Positions 27,507 through 37,416 are shown, counted from the stretch's first letter. The stretch is DNA of 64,000 bases from Dyella acidiphila (GCF_014863405.1 NZ_JACZZA010000007.1:173349-237348), one strand, 5' to 3'. Notes: generated from the letters alone by a model not told the origin. Translations and numbers: made by a program.

Positions 27507-28746
27507 AGCGCAGCGCCTGCGCCGGCTGGGTACGCGATGCACGCCAGGCGGGATACAGCGTGGCAAGCAGGGAGAAGGCAAAGGTGATCAGCGCCACCCA
27601 GGTCACGTCGTGCCAGTCGAGTTTGCTGGGCACTTCGCTGATGTAATACACGTCGGGCGACAGGAACGTGATGCCGGTGAGGTGCTCGATCCACTTCACA
27701 ATGCGCGGCAACTGCCACGACAGCAGCGAGCCCAGCGTGACGCCGAAGCCGATACCGACCACGCCCACCAGCACGCCCTGCACCATGAACATGCCCATGA
27801 TGCTGCGCGGCGTAGAACCGAGCGTGCGCAGGATCGCAATATCGGCCTGCTTGTCGGTGACCAGCATCATCAGCATCGAAATCAGGTTGATCACTGCCAC
27901 CAGAATGATCAGCGAAAGGATGATGAACATCACATGCTTCTCCATCGAAATGGCGGAGAAGAAATTGGCGTGACTGTCCATCCAAGTGGTCACTTCATAG
28001 ACCTGGCCCAACGCATTGGCCAGCTCGCGCGCAACAGGGCCGGCGTTGTAGATGTCGTCCAGCTTGAGGCGGATGCCGGTGGGCCCATCGACGCCGGCCA
28101 GCTTCTCCGCGTTGTGCATATTGATCAGGCCGAGTCCGGAATCGAACTCTTCCATGCCCATCTCGAAAATGCCGCTGACCTTGAAGCTCTTGATCAGCGG
28201 CAGCGACCCGAGCAGCGGATTGGCGCGCAGCACCGGCACCACCACGGTGACACGGTCACCCACATTGACGCCCAGCTGCAAAGCCAGTTCCTTGCCCAGC
28301 ACGATATTCCAGTCGCCCTGGGTGAGCGAGTCGAACGAACCGGAGATCATGTGCTTGTTGATATCCGACACCTTCGGTTCCAGCGAGATATCGATGCCGC
28401 GCACCATCGCACCGCTGGAGCGCTGCGCCTGCAGGAAGGACTGAATTTCCACATACGGCGCCGCGCCTTTCACGTGCGGGTTGTCCTGCACCGTCTTCAT
28501 CGCGTACTGCCAGTTCTGCACGCTTTCGCCCGGCAGCCCGGCCACCGTCGCATCGGAAATCGCCCCCAGGATGCGCGTGCGCAACTGATCGTCGAAGCCG
28601 TTCATCACCGACATCACCGTGATCAAGGCCATCACGCTGATAGTGATGCACACGATGGAGACGGTGGAAATAAACGAGATGAACTGGTTTCGCCGTTTGG
28701 CGCGCGTATAGCGCAGGCCGATGAATAGCTCGAGCGGTCGGAACAT
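27499..28746 (-). CDS. lolC: Lipoprotein-releasing ABC transporter permease LolC/LolE
   Basis: Transmembrane partner of LolD. The 415 residues have an N-terminal membrane segment, a large periplasmic domain and three C-terminal segments. [20 protein letters not shown] is the canonical start, so the ATG at 28746 is used rather than upstream frames. [21 protein letters not shown] is the MacB/FtsX-like first helix region. Only one LolC/E gene is seen; whether a separate LolE or a single LolF-type permease is used cannot be decided here. Confidence 0.94.
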   Translation of the reverse strand: MFRPLELFIGLRYTRAKRRNQFISFISTVSIVCITISVMALITVMSVMNGFDDQLRTRILGAISDATVAGLPGESVQNWQYAMKTVQDNPHVKGAAPYVEIQSFLQAQRSSGAMVRGIDISLEPKVSDINKHMISGSFDSLTQGDWNIVLGKELALQLGVNVGDRVTVVVPVLRANPLLGSLPLIKSFKVSGIFEMGMEEFDSGLGLINMHNAEKLAGVDGPTGIRLKLDDIYNAGPVARELANALGQVYEVTTWMDSHANFFSAISMEKHVMFIILSLIILVAVINLISMLMMLVTDKQADIAILRTLGSTPRSIMGMFMVQGVLVGVVGIGFGVTLGSLLSWQLPRIVKWIEHLTGITFLSPDVYYISEVPSKLDWHDVTWVALITFAFSLLATLYPAWRASRTQPAQALRYE

Positions 28747-28875
28747 GGATGGGTCGCTTGTGGGGTCGGATGGCGGGTCTTGCATACGCCCGGTGATCGC
28801 CGATCGTCCGGGGCCATGCTGGGACCATGCCGCGCGCGCAGAGTGCCCGAAGCCGGGCATGGCGGCAACTTGGGG

Positions 28876-29307
28876 CTAGTTATCCGCTTCCGGTGCCGCC
28901 GACAGCATGGCCAGGCGCATGCGCAGGCGCCGCCGGATATCCGCATCGCTGTTGTCGGGCATCAGCCAGAGCACCAGCTGGCCGCGCCGCTGGCCAGCCA
29001 GACGCAGCAGAATCATGCCCTGCAGGCAGCGGAATGAAAGCAGCGTAGCCGGCTCGTCCGCACCGTCGGTGTCGCGCAAGGTCCAACCCGAGTGCAGCGC
29101 CCACCCAACCGCCCGGACCGGCACGCGCAACCCGCGCACCGCGAGGTAACAAGCCAGACAGGCGCCGAGCGCCAGGATCGCTTTCAGCACGAAGGGCACG
29201 CCGGAGAGCAGGATGGCGAGCTCCGCCAGCGCGGTTACAAGCATCAACAGCCAGGCCAGCCAGCGCGACGGGCCGTATTCAAAGCCGATGGCGGGTGCGG
29301 ATGTCAT
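28876..29307 (-). CDS. YgfX-like membrane protein (CptA)
   Basis: A 143-residue protein with two adjacent membrane segments (about 20-60) and a C-terminal soluble part with RRGQLVLWLMPDNSDADIRRRLRMRL (core RLRMRL). YgfX (CptA) in E. coli is encoded directly after sdhE and has been described as an inner-membrane toxin-like partner acting on cell shape. The same adjacency is seen here: the start overlaps the sdhE end by 29 bases. Sequence similarity in this family is low, so the name rests partly on position. Confidence 0.72.
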   Translation of the reverse strand: MTSAPAIGFEYGPSRWLAWLLMLVTALAELAILLSGVPFVLKAILALGACLACYLAVRGLRVPVRAVGWALHSGWTLRDTDGADEPATLLSFRCLQGMILLRLAGQRRGQLVLWLMPDNSDADIRRRLRMRLAMLSAAPEADN

Positions 29308-29527
29308 CGATGATCGCCTGCCAGTCCGCACGCGTGGGGCGGGCGTGGCCCATCACCCAGTCCCACAGGTCCGGGTCCTGCACTTCGAGCAGTTCTTCGA
29401 AGGCCTGGCGGGTGGCCTCGTCGGCAGTGGGAAAGGACGTTTCCAGCCAGCCGCCGAACAAGGCGTCGAGTTCGCGAGTGCCGCGGCGGGTGCGCCAGCG
29501 GAGGCGCTTGAGACGTGCTTCGTCCAC
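29279..29527 (-). CDS. sdhE: FAD assembly factor SdhE
   Basis: SdhE promotes covalent attachment of FAD to SdhA. The 82-residue form starting VDEARLKRLRWRTRRGTREL shows the invariant RGxRE motif, then FEELLEVQDPDLWDWVMG. The start is a GTG at 29527, supported by AAGGAGGGAAGG just before it; upstream in-frame ATGs would prepend non-family sequence. It lies between sdhB and ygfX, matching its role with the succinate dehydrogenase genes. Confidence 0.93.
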   Translation of the reverse strand: MDEARLKRLRWRTRRGTRELDALFGGWLETSFPTADEATRQAFEELLEVQDPDLWDWVMGHARPTRADWQAIIDDIRTRHRL

Positions 29528-29604
29528 CCTTCCCTCCTTCGGATCCGAGGCAGTGCTCGTACGCTGCGCCGTTCGCAGGCGGTGACGCCAGATGCGCGCC
29601 ATCT

Positions 29605-29703
29605 TCGTAGCTTGGGTTAGCCCGGGCTTGATCCGGGCGTAACTCAATAACGCCGCTTGGTAGCGAAATGGTTGGGTTACGCTGCGCTAACCCAACCTAC
29701 GTC
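29605..29703. repeat. Two GGGTTA-type palindromic repeats upstream of sdhE
   Basis: First element: GGGTTAGCCCGGGCTTGATCCGGGCGTAACTC (central part GCCCGGGCTTGATCCGGGC). Second: GGTTGGGTTACGCTGCGC followed by TAACCCAACC and TACG, almost a perfect palindrome. Both families recur at 19.8 kb and 54 kb. They occupy most of the gap between sdhB and sdhE. Confidence 0.75.
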
Positions 29704-29715
29704 GTCTTTCAAAGA

Positions 29716-30498
29716 TCAAGCCGATCGACGTTCCACGATCAGCTTCTTGATCTCCGCAATCGCCTTGGCCGGGTTCAGGCCCTTCGGACAGGTGCGCGCG
29801 CAGTTCATGATGGTGTGGCAGCGATACAGCTTGAACGGATCTTCCAGATCGTCCAGGCGCGCACCGGTGTCCTCATCGCGCGAATCGACGATCCAGCGAT
29901 AGGCCTGCAGCAGGATCGCCGGACCGAGGTAGCGGTCGCCGTTCCACCAGTAGCTGGGGCAGCTGGTCGAGCAGCAGGCGCACAGGATGCATTCGTATAG
30001 GCCATCCAGCTTCTTGCGGTCTGCCGGCGACTGCAGGCGCTCGCGGTCCGGAGCCGCACTCTGCGTGCGCAGCCACGGCTTGATCGAGGCGAACTGGGCG
30101 TAGAAATGGGTGAGATCCGGCACCAGGTCCTTCACCACCGGCATGTGCGGCAGCGGATAGATCTTCACGTCACCCGACGGGCACTCCTCGATCGCCTTGG
30201 TGCAGGCCAGCGTATTGGTGCCGTCGATATTCATCGCGCACGAACCGCAGATGCCTTCGCGGCACGAGCGGCGCAGGGTCAGCGTAGGGTCGATCTCGTT
30301 CTTGATCTTCAGCAGTGCGTCCAGAACCATCGGGCCGCAGGCGGCCAGATCGACTTCATAGGTGTCGATGCGCGGGTTCTGGCCGTCGTCCGGCGACCAG
30401 CGATAGATGCGGAACGTACGCGGTTTCTTCGCGTCTTTCGCCGGATAGTGCTTGCCCGGCTGGATCTTCGAATTCTTGGGTAGCGTGAACTCGGCCAC
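29716..30498 (-). CDS. sdhB: Succinate dehydrogenase iron-sulfur subunit
   Basis: Electron-transfer subunit of complex II. The 260 residues carry three clusters: [2Fe-2S] in [15 protein letters not shown] with a later Cys, [4Fe-4S] in [16 protein letters not shown], and [3Fe-4S] with [17 protein letters not shown]. The C-terminus ends [15 protein letters not shown]. It follows sdhA by 24 bases in the sdhCDAB order. The protein docks on the cytoplasmic face against SdhA and the membrane anchors. Confidence 0.97.
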   Translation of the reverse strand: MAEFTLPKNSKIQPGKHYPAKDAKKPRTFRIYRWSPDDGQNPRIDTYEVDLAACGPMVLDALLKIKNEIDPTLTLRRSCREGICGSCAMNIDGTNTLACTKAIEECPSGDVKIYPLPHMPVVKDLVPDLTHFYAQFASIKPWLRTQSAAPDRERLQSPADRKKLDGLYECILCACCSTSCPSYWWNGDRYLGPAILLQAYRWIVDSRDEDTGARLDDLEDPFKLYRCHTIMNCARTCPKGLNPAKAIAEIKKLIVERRSA

Positions 30499-30522
30499 GA
30501 TTGCCTCTCCAGTCGGTAATGC

Positions 30523-32310
30523 TTAGTAGACGCGCTTCTTCGGCGGCACCACTTCGACCTCGTTGGTCAAGGTGTACATGTGCACCGGACGGAAGTCGAA
30601 ACTGGTCTTGCCGCTTTCGTCGACACTGACCATGGTGTGCTTTTGCCAGTTGTGGTCGTCGCGCTCGGGATAATCCTCGTGCGCGTGCGCGCCACGACTC
30701 TCATGCCGCTGCTCGGCCGAGTACATGGTGGCCACGGCCTGGCCCAGCAGGTTGGACAGCTCCAGCGTTTCGATCAGGTCGGAGTTCCACACCATCGAAC
30801 GGTCGCTGACGCGCACGTCCTTGAAGGAGTCGAACACCTGCGAGATCTTGCCGCAGCCGGCCTTGAGCGACTCGCTGGTGCGGAACACCGCGGCGTCGTC
30901 CTGCATGGTGCGCTGCATGTTGGCGCGGATCTTTGCCGTCGGCGTACCGCCATTGGCGTTGCGCAGGCCATCGAAGCGAGCCAGGGCCTGGTCCAGCGCG
31001 CTGGACGGCAGGTCCTTGTGGGCGGTGCCCGGCTTGATCAGCTCGGCGCAGCGGTGCGAAACGGCGCGGCCGAACACCACCAGGTCGAGCAGCGAGTTGG
31101 AGCCCAGGCGATTGGCGCCGTGCACCGACACGCACGCGGCTTCGCCGATGGCGAACAGGCCCGGCACCACGGCATCGACATCGTCGCCCTTCTTCTGCAC
31201 CACTTCGCCGTGATAGTTGGTGGGAATGCCGCCCATGTTGTAGTGCACGGTGGGCAGTACCGGGATCGGCTCCTTGGTGACGTCCACGCCAGCAAAGATG
31301 CGCGCCGATTCGGCGATACCCGGCAGGCGTTCGTGGATCACTTCCGGCCCCAGGTGCATCAGGTTCAGATGCACGTGATCCTTGTGCTCGCCCACGCCGC
31401 GGCCTTCGCGGATTTCCATGGTCATGGCGCGGCTGACCACGTCGCGCGAAGCGAGATCCTTCGCGCTCGGTGCATAGCGCTCCATGAAGCGCTCGCCCTT
31501 GGCGTTGGTGAGGTAACCGCCCTCGCCACGCACGCCTTCGGTAATCAGGCAGCCGGCGCCGTAGATGCCGGTCGGATGGAACTGTACGAATTCCATGTCC
31601 TGCAGGGCCAGGCCGGAACGCAGCACCATACCGCCGCCGTCGCCGGTGCAGGTATGGGCAGAGGTGGCGCTGAAGTACGCGCGGCCGTAGCCGCCGGTGG
31701 CCAATACCACGGACTGGCCGCGGAACAGGTGCAGGGTGCCCTCGTTCATATCGAGCGCCAGCACACCGCGGCATACGCCATCGTTGTCCCAGATCAGGTC
31801 GATGGCGAAGTATTCGACAAAGAAGGTGGCGTCATGCGCCAGCGCCTGCTGGTACAGCGTATGCAGGATGGCGTGGCCGGTACGGTCAGCCGCGGCGCAG
31901 GTACGCTGCGCGGTGCCCTTGCCGTAGTGCGTGGTCATGCCGCCGAACGGGCGCTGGTAGATGCGACCGTCATCGGTACGCGAGAACGGGACGCCGTAGT
32001 GCTCCAGCTCCAGGATCGAGGGAATGGCCTCGCGGCACATGTACTCGATCGAGTCCTGGTCGCCCAGCCAATCCGACCCCTTGATGGTGTCGTAGAAGTG
32101 GAAGCGCCAGTCGTCTTCGCCCATGTTGCCGAGCGCGGCGGCGATGCCGCCCTGCGCCGCCACGGTATGCGAGCGGGTCGGAAACACCTTGGTGATGCAC
32201 GCGGCCTTCAGGCCCTTTTCGGCCAGGCCGAAGGTGGCGCGCAGGCCCGCGCCGCCGGCGCCGACCACGACCACGTCATATTTGTGCTGCTGAATCTTGT
32301 AGGCTTCCAT
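30523..32310 (-). CDS. sdhA: Succinate dehydrogenase flavoprotein subunit
   Basis: Catalytic subunit oxidising succinate to fumarate. The 595 residues have the FAD motif [12 protein letters not shown], the covalent FAD His in [11 protein letters not shown] (His48), the active-site [15 protein letters not shown] and REGRGVG segments, and C-terminal [20 protein letters not shown] sequence ([12 protein letters not shown]). The ATG at 32310 ([12 protein letters not shown]) is preferred; an ATG at 32319 overlaps the sdhD stop by ATGA and is also possible. It is third in the sdhCDAB operon. Confidence 0.97.
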   Translation of the reverse strand: MEAYKIQQHKYDVVVVGAGGAGLRATFGLAEKGLKAACITKVFPTRSHTVAAQGGIAAALGNMGEDDWRFHFYDTIKGSDWLGDQDSIEYMCREAIPSILELEHYGVPFSRTDDGRIYQRPFGGMTTHYGKGTAQRTCAAADRTGHAILHTLYQQALAHDATFFVEYFAIDLIWDNDGVCRGVLALDMNEGTLHLFRGQSVVLATGGYGRAYFSATSAHTCTGDGGGMVLRSGLALQDMEFVQFHPTGIYGAGCLITEGVRGEGGYLTNAKGERFMERYAPSAKDLASRDVVSRAMTMEIREGRGVGEHKDHVHLNLMHLGPEVIHERLPGIAESARIFAGVDVTKEPIPVLPTVHYNMGGIPTNYHGEVVQKKGDDVDAVVPGLFAIGEAACVSVHGANRLGSNSLLDLVVFGRAVSHRCAELIKPGTAHKDLPSSALDQALARFDGLRNANGGTPTAKIRANMQRTMQDDAAVFRTSESLKAGCGKISQVFDSFKDVRVSDRSMVWNSDLIETLELSNLLGQAVATMYSAEQRHESRGAHAHEDYPERDDHNWQKHTMVSVDESGKTSFDFRPVHMYTLTNEVEVVPPKKRVY

Positions 32311-32315
32311 CGGCC

Positions 32316-32711
32316 TCATGCTCCCAATGCGATGCGCAGCACCGCCAGCGTGCAGGCAAGCACGCTAAGCACCGCGATGAACTTGATCGCCACGAGAAGG
32401 ACGATCTCCTTCCAGCGCGTATGCACGTAGTCTTCGATCACCACCTGCAGGCCGAGCACGGCGTGCCAGAACATGGCGATCACGAAGGCAATCAACAACA
32501 CCGCATTCCACGGCTTGGCCACCGCCGCGCGGGCGCTGGCGTAGTCGGCATGCAGCAGGCCGAGCAGCATGCTGACGAACCACAGCCCCAGCACGATCAA
32601 GGCGGCGGCGGTAACGCGCTGGGTCCACCAGTGGCCGACGCCGAACTGGGCCGAACCGAGTCCGCGCGCGCGCTTGAGCGGATTGCGCAAATCCTTGGCT
32701 TTCGTGCTCAT
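32316..32711 (-). CDS. sdhD: Succinate dehydrogenase membrane anchor subunit
   Basis: 131-residue membrane anchor with three hydrophobic helices. It begins [20 protein letters not shown] and includes [19 protein letters not shown] and [17 protein letters not shown], where the His before the second helix end is the usual haem ligand region. The start at 32711 overlaps the sdhC stop by ATGA. Together with SdhC it binds haem b and ubiquinone. Confidence 0.93.
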   Translation of the reverse strand: MSTKAKDLRNPLKRARGLGSAQFGVGHWWTQRVTAAALIVLGLWFVSMLLGLLHADYASARAAVAKPWNAVLLIAFVIAMFWHAVLGLQVVIEDYVHTRWKEIVLLVAIKFIAVLSVLACTLAVLRIALGA

Positions 32712-33103
32712 GCGGCACCTCCGGCAGTCAGCACGTAAGCCCATACCAGGATGGTCAGCACGATGCTGGCGATGATCGACATCCAGCTGGAGCGGACGAA
32801 CTGCGCGATGGCATAGCCGGCGCCGGCATCCTGGACCAGATGACGGATGCCGTTGCACAGGTGATAGAAGAGTGCCCAGGTCCAGCCGATCAGCAAGATC
32901 ATGCCCAGCGGGCTGCCGCTGCAGATCTTGAACTGGTTGAAGGCGTCTTCGCCGGCGGCCAGCGAGACAAGACCCCACAGGACCATCAGCGTGCCCACGG
33001 CCAGGGCGATGCCGGTGGCGCGATGCAGGATGGAGGTCACCATCTGCACTTGCCACTTATATATCTGTAGGTGTGGGGAGAGCGGTCGTTGCGTGTCTGC
33101 CAT
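32708..33103 (-). CDS. sdhC: Succinate dehydrogenase cytochrome b556 subunit
   Basis: 131-residue membrane subunit. RPLSPHLQIYKWQVQMVTSI, continuing LHRATG, is the classic SdhC signature with the quinone-site residues, and FYHLCNGIRHLVQD supplies the haem-ligand His. Three transmembrane helices follow. The ATG at 33103 (MADTQRPLSPHLQ) fits the family; the longer frame to 33175 does not. It heads sdhCDAB, 93 bases after a small SDHAF4-like gene. Confidence 0.95.
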   Translation of the reverse strand: MADTQRPLSPHLQIYKWQVQMVTSILHRATGIALAVGTLMVLWGLVSLAAGEDAFNQFKICSGSPLGMILLIGWTWALFYHLCNGIRHLVQDAGAGYAIAQFVRSSWMSIIASIVLTILVWAYVLTAGGAA

Positions 33104-33196
33104 GGCGGCTATCCTGGGTGGAATCGCTTGATGCCCGCACCGCCAACTGCTCCCCTGCTCCATCGCCACGTCCACGACGCGGTCTGGCGCGGGGGC

Positions 33197-33364
33197 TCAG
33201 AAATCGATGCAGCGCCCGTTCTTTTCCCAATCGCCGTAGCGCGTGGGATCCGGTGCCGGTCGCCCGCCCGGTTCCTGCTCCTGCGCGGGCGAAGCAGGCG
33301 TCACTGCGCGCTCCGTATTCGCGGGGGTGGGAATGAGGGCGGGTTTGGAGGGTGTGTCGGGCAT
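33197..33364 (-). CDS. SDHAF4-like (DUF1674) succinate dehydrogenase assembly factor
   Basis: A 55-residue ORF starting MPDTPSKPALIPTPANTERA and ending GGRPAPDPTRYGDWEKNGRC plus IDF. The end is the DUF1674/SDHAF4 signature (G..GPEPTRYGDWE..GR..DF). Eukaryotic SDHAF4 binds FAD-loaded SdhA during complex II assembly; a similar job here is inference, strengthened by the position just upstream of sdhC. The N-terminal half is Pro/Ala-rich and disordered, as in the family. The ribosome-binding site is weak. Longer upstream frames to 33811 overlap ygfZ on the other strand and are not favoured. Confidence 0.8.
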   Translation of the reverse strand: MPDTPSKPALIPTPANTERAVTPASPAQEQEPGGRPAPDPTRYGDWEKNGRCIDF

Positions 33365-33488
33365 AGTTATCGCCAAAAGCGTAATACTTGCGGCATAGCG
33401 GCACAACCAGTTGACGCGCAGCCCAAGGCGTTGCAGGCACCTGCCTGCGGCCTTGCACCATAGGGTTACTGCCCCCATCACTCCGCGC

Positions 33489-34292
33489 ATGCAGACATCC
33501 AGCCCCGCCCAAGCAATCTTTATCGAAGGCCCGGACGCCGCCGCCTTTGCGCATGCCCAGTTCACCAGCCAGGTCACGGCACTGCCGGTAGGCCAATGGC
33601 AATTCAGCAGCTGGCTCGATGCACAAGGCCGTGTGCGCAACGTGTTCCATCTTGCGCGACTGGATACCGAACGTTTCCTGGTACTGCTGCGCGGCGGCAA
33701 CGCTGCGGAGTTTGCCGAGGCATTGCGTCGCTTCGTGTTCCGTTCACGTGTCACCCTCAATAGTGCGCAGCACATGCAACTCGGAACTGGCGCAGCACTT
33801 CCCATGCACATTGTCGACGCGGATCAGAACAACATTCGTGTGGGGTGTGGTGCATATGCGTTGCACGTAGGCAACGATGTTGTTGGCGATGATGCATGGC
33901 AGCTTGCGCAACTGCATGCAGGTTGGCCGTGGTTGCCGGACAACGCCGCCAATCAATTTCTGCCGCCGGCATTGTCATTGCATCGACTCGGTGCCGTTGC
34001 ACTCGACAAGGGTTGCTATCCAGGACAGGAAATTGTTGCGCGCCTGCACTACCGCGGCGGGAACAAACGCCACCTGCATCGCATCAAACTCTCCACGCGT
34101 GTTTCGGATGGCGCGGAACTGCAGCGCGATGGTCGTGAGTTCGTGCGATTGCTGAGTGTCATTGCAGATCGCGACAGCTTCGATGCACTCGCTGTCATCA
34201 CGGATGAGACAGCGAACAACATCGCGCAAGCTATCGAAAACACTAGCGATGACGGCATCGTCATCGCACTTGTGGAGAGTTGGCACGACTGA
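33489..34292 (+). CDS. ygfZ: Folate-binding protein YgfZ
   Basis: YgfZ helps repair or assemble certain iron-sulfur proteins and uses folate; it is an aminomethyltransferase-fold protein. The 267 residues contain the diagnostic DKGCYPGQEIVARLHYRG motif with the conserved Cys. MQTSSPAQAIFIEGPDAAAF begins the fold, so the ATG at 33489 is chosen. It is divergent from the sdh cluster, a recurrent arrangement. Codon usage in the second half is a little less GC-rich than its neighbours. Confidence 0.93.
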   Translation: MQTSSPAQAIFIEGPDAAAFAHAQFTSQVTALPVGQWQFSSWLDAQGRVRNVFHLARLDTERFLVLLRGGNAAEFAEALRRFVFRSRVTLNSAQHMQLGTGAALPMHIVDADQNNIRVGCGAYALHVGNDVVGDDAWQLAQLHAGWPWLPDNAANQFLPPALSLHRLGAVALDKGCYPGQEIVARLHYRGGNKRHLHRIKLSTRVSDGAELQRDGREFVRLLSVIADRDSFDALAVITDETANNIAQAIENTSDDGIVIALVESWHD

Positions 34293-34732
34293 TTTCAACG
34301 TTGCGCGAGACACACGCGCAACGTGAGTAAATTGTGAACTGATTAAGCCAGGCACTTGCAAAGACGAAAAAGGCCCACTAGATTCCGCCAACGATTTTTT
34401 GGCGCCGACCAGACCACAGGGCGCCTACATACGCGACGAACCGGAGGGGTCCGGATCGGCGCGACCCGGCAGAAATGATTGCCGGTGGACAATTCGCCGT
34501 ATGCGCGAACGCGCTGCACACAAGGCCCTGAGCCCGCAGCGTAATTGCAGAATCCATGACGATCGACATCGGACATGCCGGTCGTTTTCGCCACGTTTTG
34601 GTGGCTAACCGCTAACGCCACAAGTTTCGGTATTAGCGATATATCCAGGTGGAACGGTCTGCCCGCCCGTCCACCGCAATGGCGCCCTGACATGCATGTC
34701 ATGTCCGGACGTACTGCAAACTGGAGGCAGGT
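34293..34732. other. Intergenic gap without a supported gene
   Basis: Of the 440 bases between ygfZ and the SleB-type hydrolase, only the GGAGG ribosome-binding site of the latter at its right end is clear. Overlapping ORFs on both strands here have no recognisable protein features. GC content looks lower than in flanking genes. A promoter for the hydrolase is presumably here. Confidence 0.5.
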
Positions 34733-35167
34733 ATGAAACTTTCCATGTTGTTGTGGCTGATGTCCGTACTGCCCCAACCGCTCGCAGACCAGACTTGTCT
34801 GGCGACTACCGTCTATCTGGAAGCTCGCAGCCAGTCGACGGTCGGTCAGATGGCCGTGGCAGAAGTTGCCATGCGTCGACGCGAACGCGGTCAATGGGGT
34901 GATACGGTGTGCGATGTGGTGAAGTCACCGCATCAGTTTGCGCTCACCACAACGCCGCTCACCCAGGAAATCGACAATCTCGGCGCGTTCCAGAAAGCAT
35001 GGGAGATCGCCGGCAAGTCGATCACCAACTGGGATCTTCCCGCCGAAGAACGCCATATGTTCGTGCCGCATGCAGATCACTTCGCAACGGCAGCGGTGGC
35101 ACCGGCATGGTCGCGCAATCACAGCGCCATTACCATCGGCGACCACAAGTTCTATTCGCTCAATTAA
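34733..35167 (+). CDS. Exported cell-wall hydrolase, SleB type
   Basis: Hydrolase_2/SleB-like domain, the fold of spore cortex-lytic and related peptidoglycan hydrolases. The 144 residues have a short signal-like N-terminus (MKLSMLLWLMSVLPQPLADQ) and the domain motif TVYLEARSQSTVGQMAVAEV with the catalytic Glu, then FVPHADHFATAAVAPAW. An ideal GGAGG site precedes the ATG. It stands alone between two gaps and ends at a bidirectional terminator. A role in peptidoglycan remodelling is inferred from the family. Confidence 0.85.
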   Translation: MKLSMLLWLMSVLPQPLADQTCLATTVYLEARSQSTVGQMAVAEVAMRRRERGQWGDTVCDVVKSPHQFALTTTPLTQEIDNLGAFQKAWEIAGKSITNWDLPAEERHMFVPHADHFATAAVAPAWSRNHSAITIGDHKFYSLN

Positions 35168-35183
35168 TGCGCAAGCAAGACAC

Positions 35184-35217
35184 AAAAAAAGGCCCTCTTT
35201 CGAGGGCCATTTTTATT
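35184..35217. terminator. Bidirectional terminator after the SleB-type gene
   Basis: An A-run, a stem GGCCCTC/GAGGGCC with a TTTC loop, then TTTTTATT. It works for the plus gene on the left and, read on minus with a T-run of seven, for the lipoprotein gene on the right. Confidence 0.88.
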
Positions 35218-35269
35218 TGCGCGCTTTATGCAAATAGACGTCTAAACGCCCATTTGCGTGTCATACGCA

Positions 35270-35731
35270 TCAGCGCGGATACACCTGGTTGTTGCTGATC
35301 ACCACATAATCGCCAGGACGCACGCCCGGATTGGGACCCTGCGTAACAGTGGCGTACTGGCCATTATCCATGCGGACCACGATCTGCCACGCCGGCGCGG
35401 CACCGCCCGGCTGGCTGTTCTGCGAACCGATCGCATTGCCCGCCGCACCGCCAGCCACCGCACCCACCACGGTCGCCGCCGTATTGCCGCGACCGTGACC
35501 GATGGTGCTGCCCAGCAGGCCACCGGCCACCGCGCCGATCACCGTGCCCAGCACCGCATGATTGGTGCCCTGCTGCTGGATATAGATCTGCTGCACCTGC
35601 TGCACCACGCCGCAGCTCTGGCAGCCACGGTAGCCATAGGTCGTCTGATAGACCGGCTGCGTCTGGCAGCCGGTAAGCGCTGCCGTACCAACCAGTAACG
35701 CCGCCGCCAGACCATACTTGCTTGATTTCAT
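35270..35731 (-). CDS. Glycine-zipper 2TM lipoprotein (SlyB/Pcp-like), copy A
   Basis: A 153-residue lipoprotein: the signal peptide ends LTGCQTQP (lipidated Cys), followed by a Gln-rich linker and a glycine zipper LGTVIGAVAGGLLGSTIG plus VVGAVAGGAAGNAIG. This domain is found in SlyB/PcP outer-membrane lipoproteins. The C-terminal part (YATVTQGPNPGVRPGDYVVI) resembles the SlyB end. AAGGAGGT lies about ten bases upstream of the ATG at 35731. It sits next to a second zipper gene, 28 bases apart. Confidence 0.85.
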   Translation of the reverse strand: MKSSKYGLAAALLVGTAALTGCQTQPVYQTTYGYRGCQSCGVVQQVQQIYIQQQGTNHAVLGTVIGAVAGGLLGSTIGHGRGNTAATVVGAVAGGAAGNAIGSQNSQPGGAAPAWQIVVRMDNGQYATVTQGPNPGVRPGDYVVISNNQVYPR

Positions 35732-35759
35732 TTTCACGACGACCTCCTTGGTAAATCGA

Positions 35760-36386
35760 TCATTGGGCGCTGGAGACCACGCTGACACTCTGTTCCACCC
35801 TCACGCGATTACCGGGATCGTGATCCATGCGGGTGGTGCGCGTTACTCCGTTGTAGACGTAGGTCACGTCATACCCAACGATATTACTGGTGGTATTCGC
35901 AACAGTGTCGCAACGATGAACCACTTCGGATTGAACGTTTGCCTGCTGACGGCTTTCCTCGATTTTCTTGCCGGCATAGCCGCCGCCGACCGCACCGGCT
36001 GCCGTGGCCAGCGCATTGCCCTTGCCCGAGCCGACCATATGGCCGAGCAAACCGCCCGCCACCGCGCCGATCGCCATGCCCGCGATCTGGTGCTGGTCCT
36101 TCGGCGGTACCGTCCGATTGACCACCACGTCGTGACAGACCTGCTGCGGGTTGTTGACGTCCTGGCGGACCGGCGTAACGCTGACCACCTGGGCATACTG
36201 CCCATCGTCGGTCGACTGGGGCGCCTGGCCGGGCTGCTGGCCCGGTTGCACCTGGGCGGCAGCATCGGCACCGGCCGCGGCCGCACCGTTGGCATCGGCA
36301 CTGGCCTGGCGATTGCAGGCGGCCAGGCCAAGCGTCAACGACGCCGCCAGCCCCATGCACAATGCATTGACTACAAACTTGCTCAT
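35760..36386 (-). CDS. Glycine-zipper 2TM lipoprotein, copy B
   Basis: A 208-residue lipoprotein with lipobox LAACNRQ, an Ala/Gln-rich spacer (about 25-65) and the zipper IAGMAIGAVAGGLLGHMVGS followed by AAGAVGGGYAGKKIEE. The C-terminus forms a YDVTYVYNGVTRTTRM segment seen in related 2TM lipoproteins of xanthomonads. It is upstream of copy A on the same strand, so the two are probably co-transcribed. Function is unknown; envelope integrity is the usual suggestion. Confidence 0.83.
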   Translation of the reverse strand: MSKFVVNALCMGLAASLTLGLAACNRQASADANGAAAAGADAAAQVQPGQQPGQAPQSTDDGQYAQVVSVTPVRQDVNNPQQVCHDVVVNRTVPPKDQHQIAGMAIGAVAGGLLGHMVGSGKGNALATAAGAVGGGYAGKKIEESRQQANVQSEVVHRCDTVANTTSNIVGYDVTYVYNGVTRTTRMDHDPGNRVRVEQSVSVVSSAQ

Positions 36387-36564
36387 TTCTGGATCTCCTG
36401 GACTTGAAGACAGCCGCAGCTGATGCTGCGTCCCCGCGATATCTTGCGACGTGCATTGAAGCGCCAGGATGCTGAATAAAACTGGACCAAAACACCAAAA
36501 TGTCGACCTCTTCGCAAGTCGACCCGCATCCGGCGGGAAAGCCGCCTAATCCAAGCTCGAAACC

Positions 36565-37353
36565 ATGCCATTACTCGCCGACAGTCACGTACACCTGGAC
36601 GACGCCCGCTTCGATGCCGATCGCCCTGCCGCCCTTGCACGCGCCCGCGCTGCGGGCGTTGTCGTGCAGATCATTCCGGGGACCGATGCCGCAAGCTGGC
36701 CGCGCATCCAGGCACTGTGCAAACCGGGGGCGGGATTGTTTCCAGCCTACGGACTGCATCCGATGTTCATGCACCGGCATCAGGCGGATGACATGGCCCA
36801 GCTGGCGCATTGGCTGGACACGCAGCGCCCCGTAGCCGTAGGCGAGATCGGCCTGGATTTCCATGCCGAAGATCATGACGCCCAGGCGCAACGCGATATC
36901 TTCGCGCGCCAACTAGACCTGGCTCGCAAATGTAACCTGCCGGTCATCCTGCACGCCCGCAACGCCCTCGACGAAGTCACTACGACACTGCGCCGTACCG
37001 GCGGCCTGCGCGGTGTGGTGCACAGCTTCTCCGGCAGCCAGCAACAAGCCGAGCAGCTGTGGAAGATCGGCTTTCATCTAGGCATTGGCGGCCCGGTTAC
37101 CTATGAGCGCGCCCAGCGCCTGCGGCGCATCGTCGCCGAGATGCCGATCGAATATCTGCTGCTTGAAAGCGACGCCCCGGATCAGCCCGGCGCACAACAT
37201 CGCGGCGAACGCAACGAGCCGTCCTTCCTTGCCGATACCTTACGCTGCGTCGCCGAACTGCGCGGCATGGATCCCCATGCATTGGCTGCTGCAACGACAG
37301 CCAACGTCGCGCGCCTGTTCGGAATTTCCTCCGAAGACACCCTTCCCGGCTAA
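36565..37353 (+). CDS. TatD-family metal-dependent hydrolase
   Basis: TatD-like TIM-barrel nuclease/hydrolase of 262 residues. Metal ligands are visible in ADSHVHLDD, GEIGLDFH, ILHARNA and LESDAP, and VHSFSGS carries another conserved His. TatD proteins act as 3'-5' DNA exonucleases or related hydrolases in repair and quality control. It lies alone between divergent lipoproteins and marR. Which of the several TatD paralogues (tatD, ycfH, yjjV) this is cannot be told from sequence alone. Confidence 0.92.
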   Translation: MPLLADSHVHLDDARFDADRPAALARARAAGVVVQIIPGTDAASWPRIQALCKPGAGLFPAYGLHPMFMHRHQADDMAQLAHWLDTQRPVAVGEIGLDFHAEDHDAQAQRDIFARQLDLARKCNLPVILHARNALDEVTTTLRRTGGLRGVVHSFSGSQQQAEQLWKIGFHLGIGGPVTYERAQRLRRIVAEMPIEYLLLESDAPDQPGAQHRGERNEPSFLADTLRCVAELRGMDPHALAAATTANVARLFGISSEDTLPG

Positions 37354-37416
37354 GCACTGCGGGGCACGTTGAGGCGCATAGCACTTGCGCTCGACCTCCG
37401 CCGCGTTGCATTATTT

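Noticed and set aside
30580..32430. 616-codon plus-strand ORF opposite sdhA
   Set aside because: It mirrors sdhA codons, is rich in His/Arg/Gln and has no family features.
34343..34894. 183-codon minus-strand ORF in the ygfZ-SleB gap
   Set aside because: It runs into the SleB-type gene on the opposite strand and has no recognisable features.
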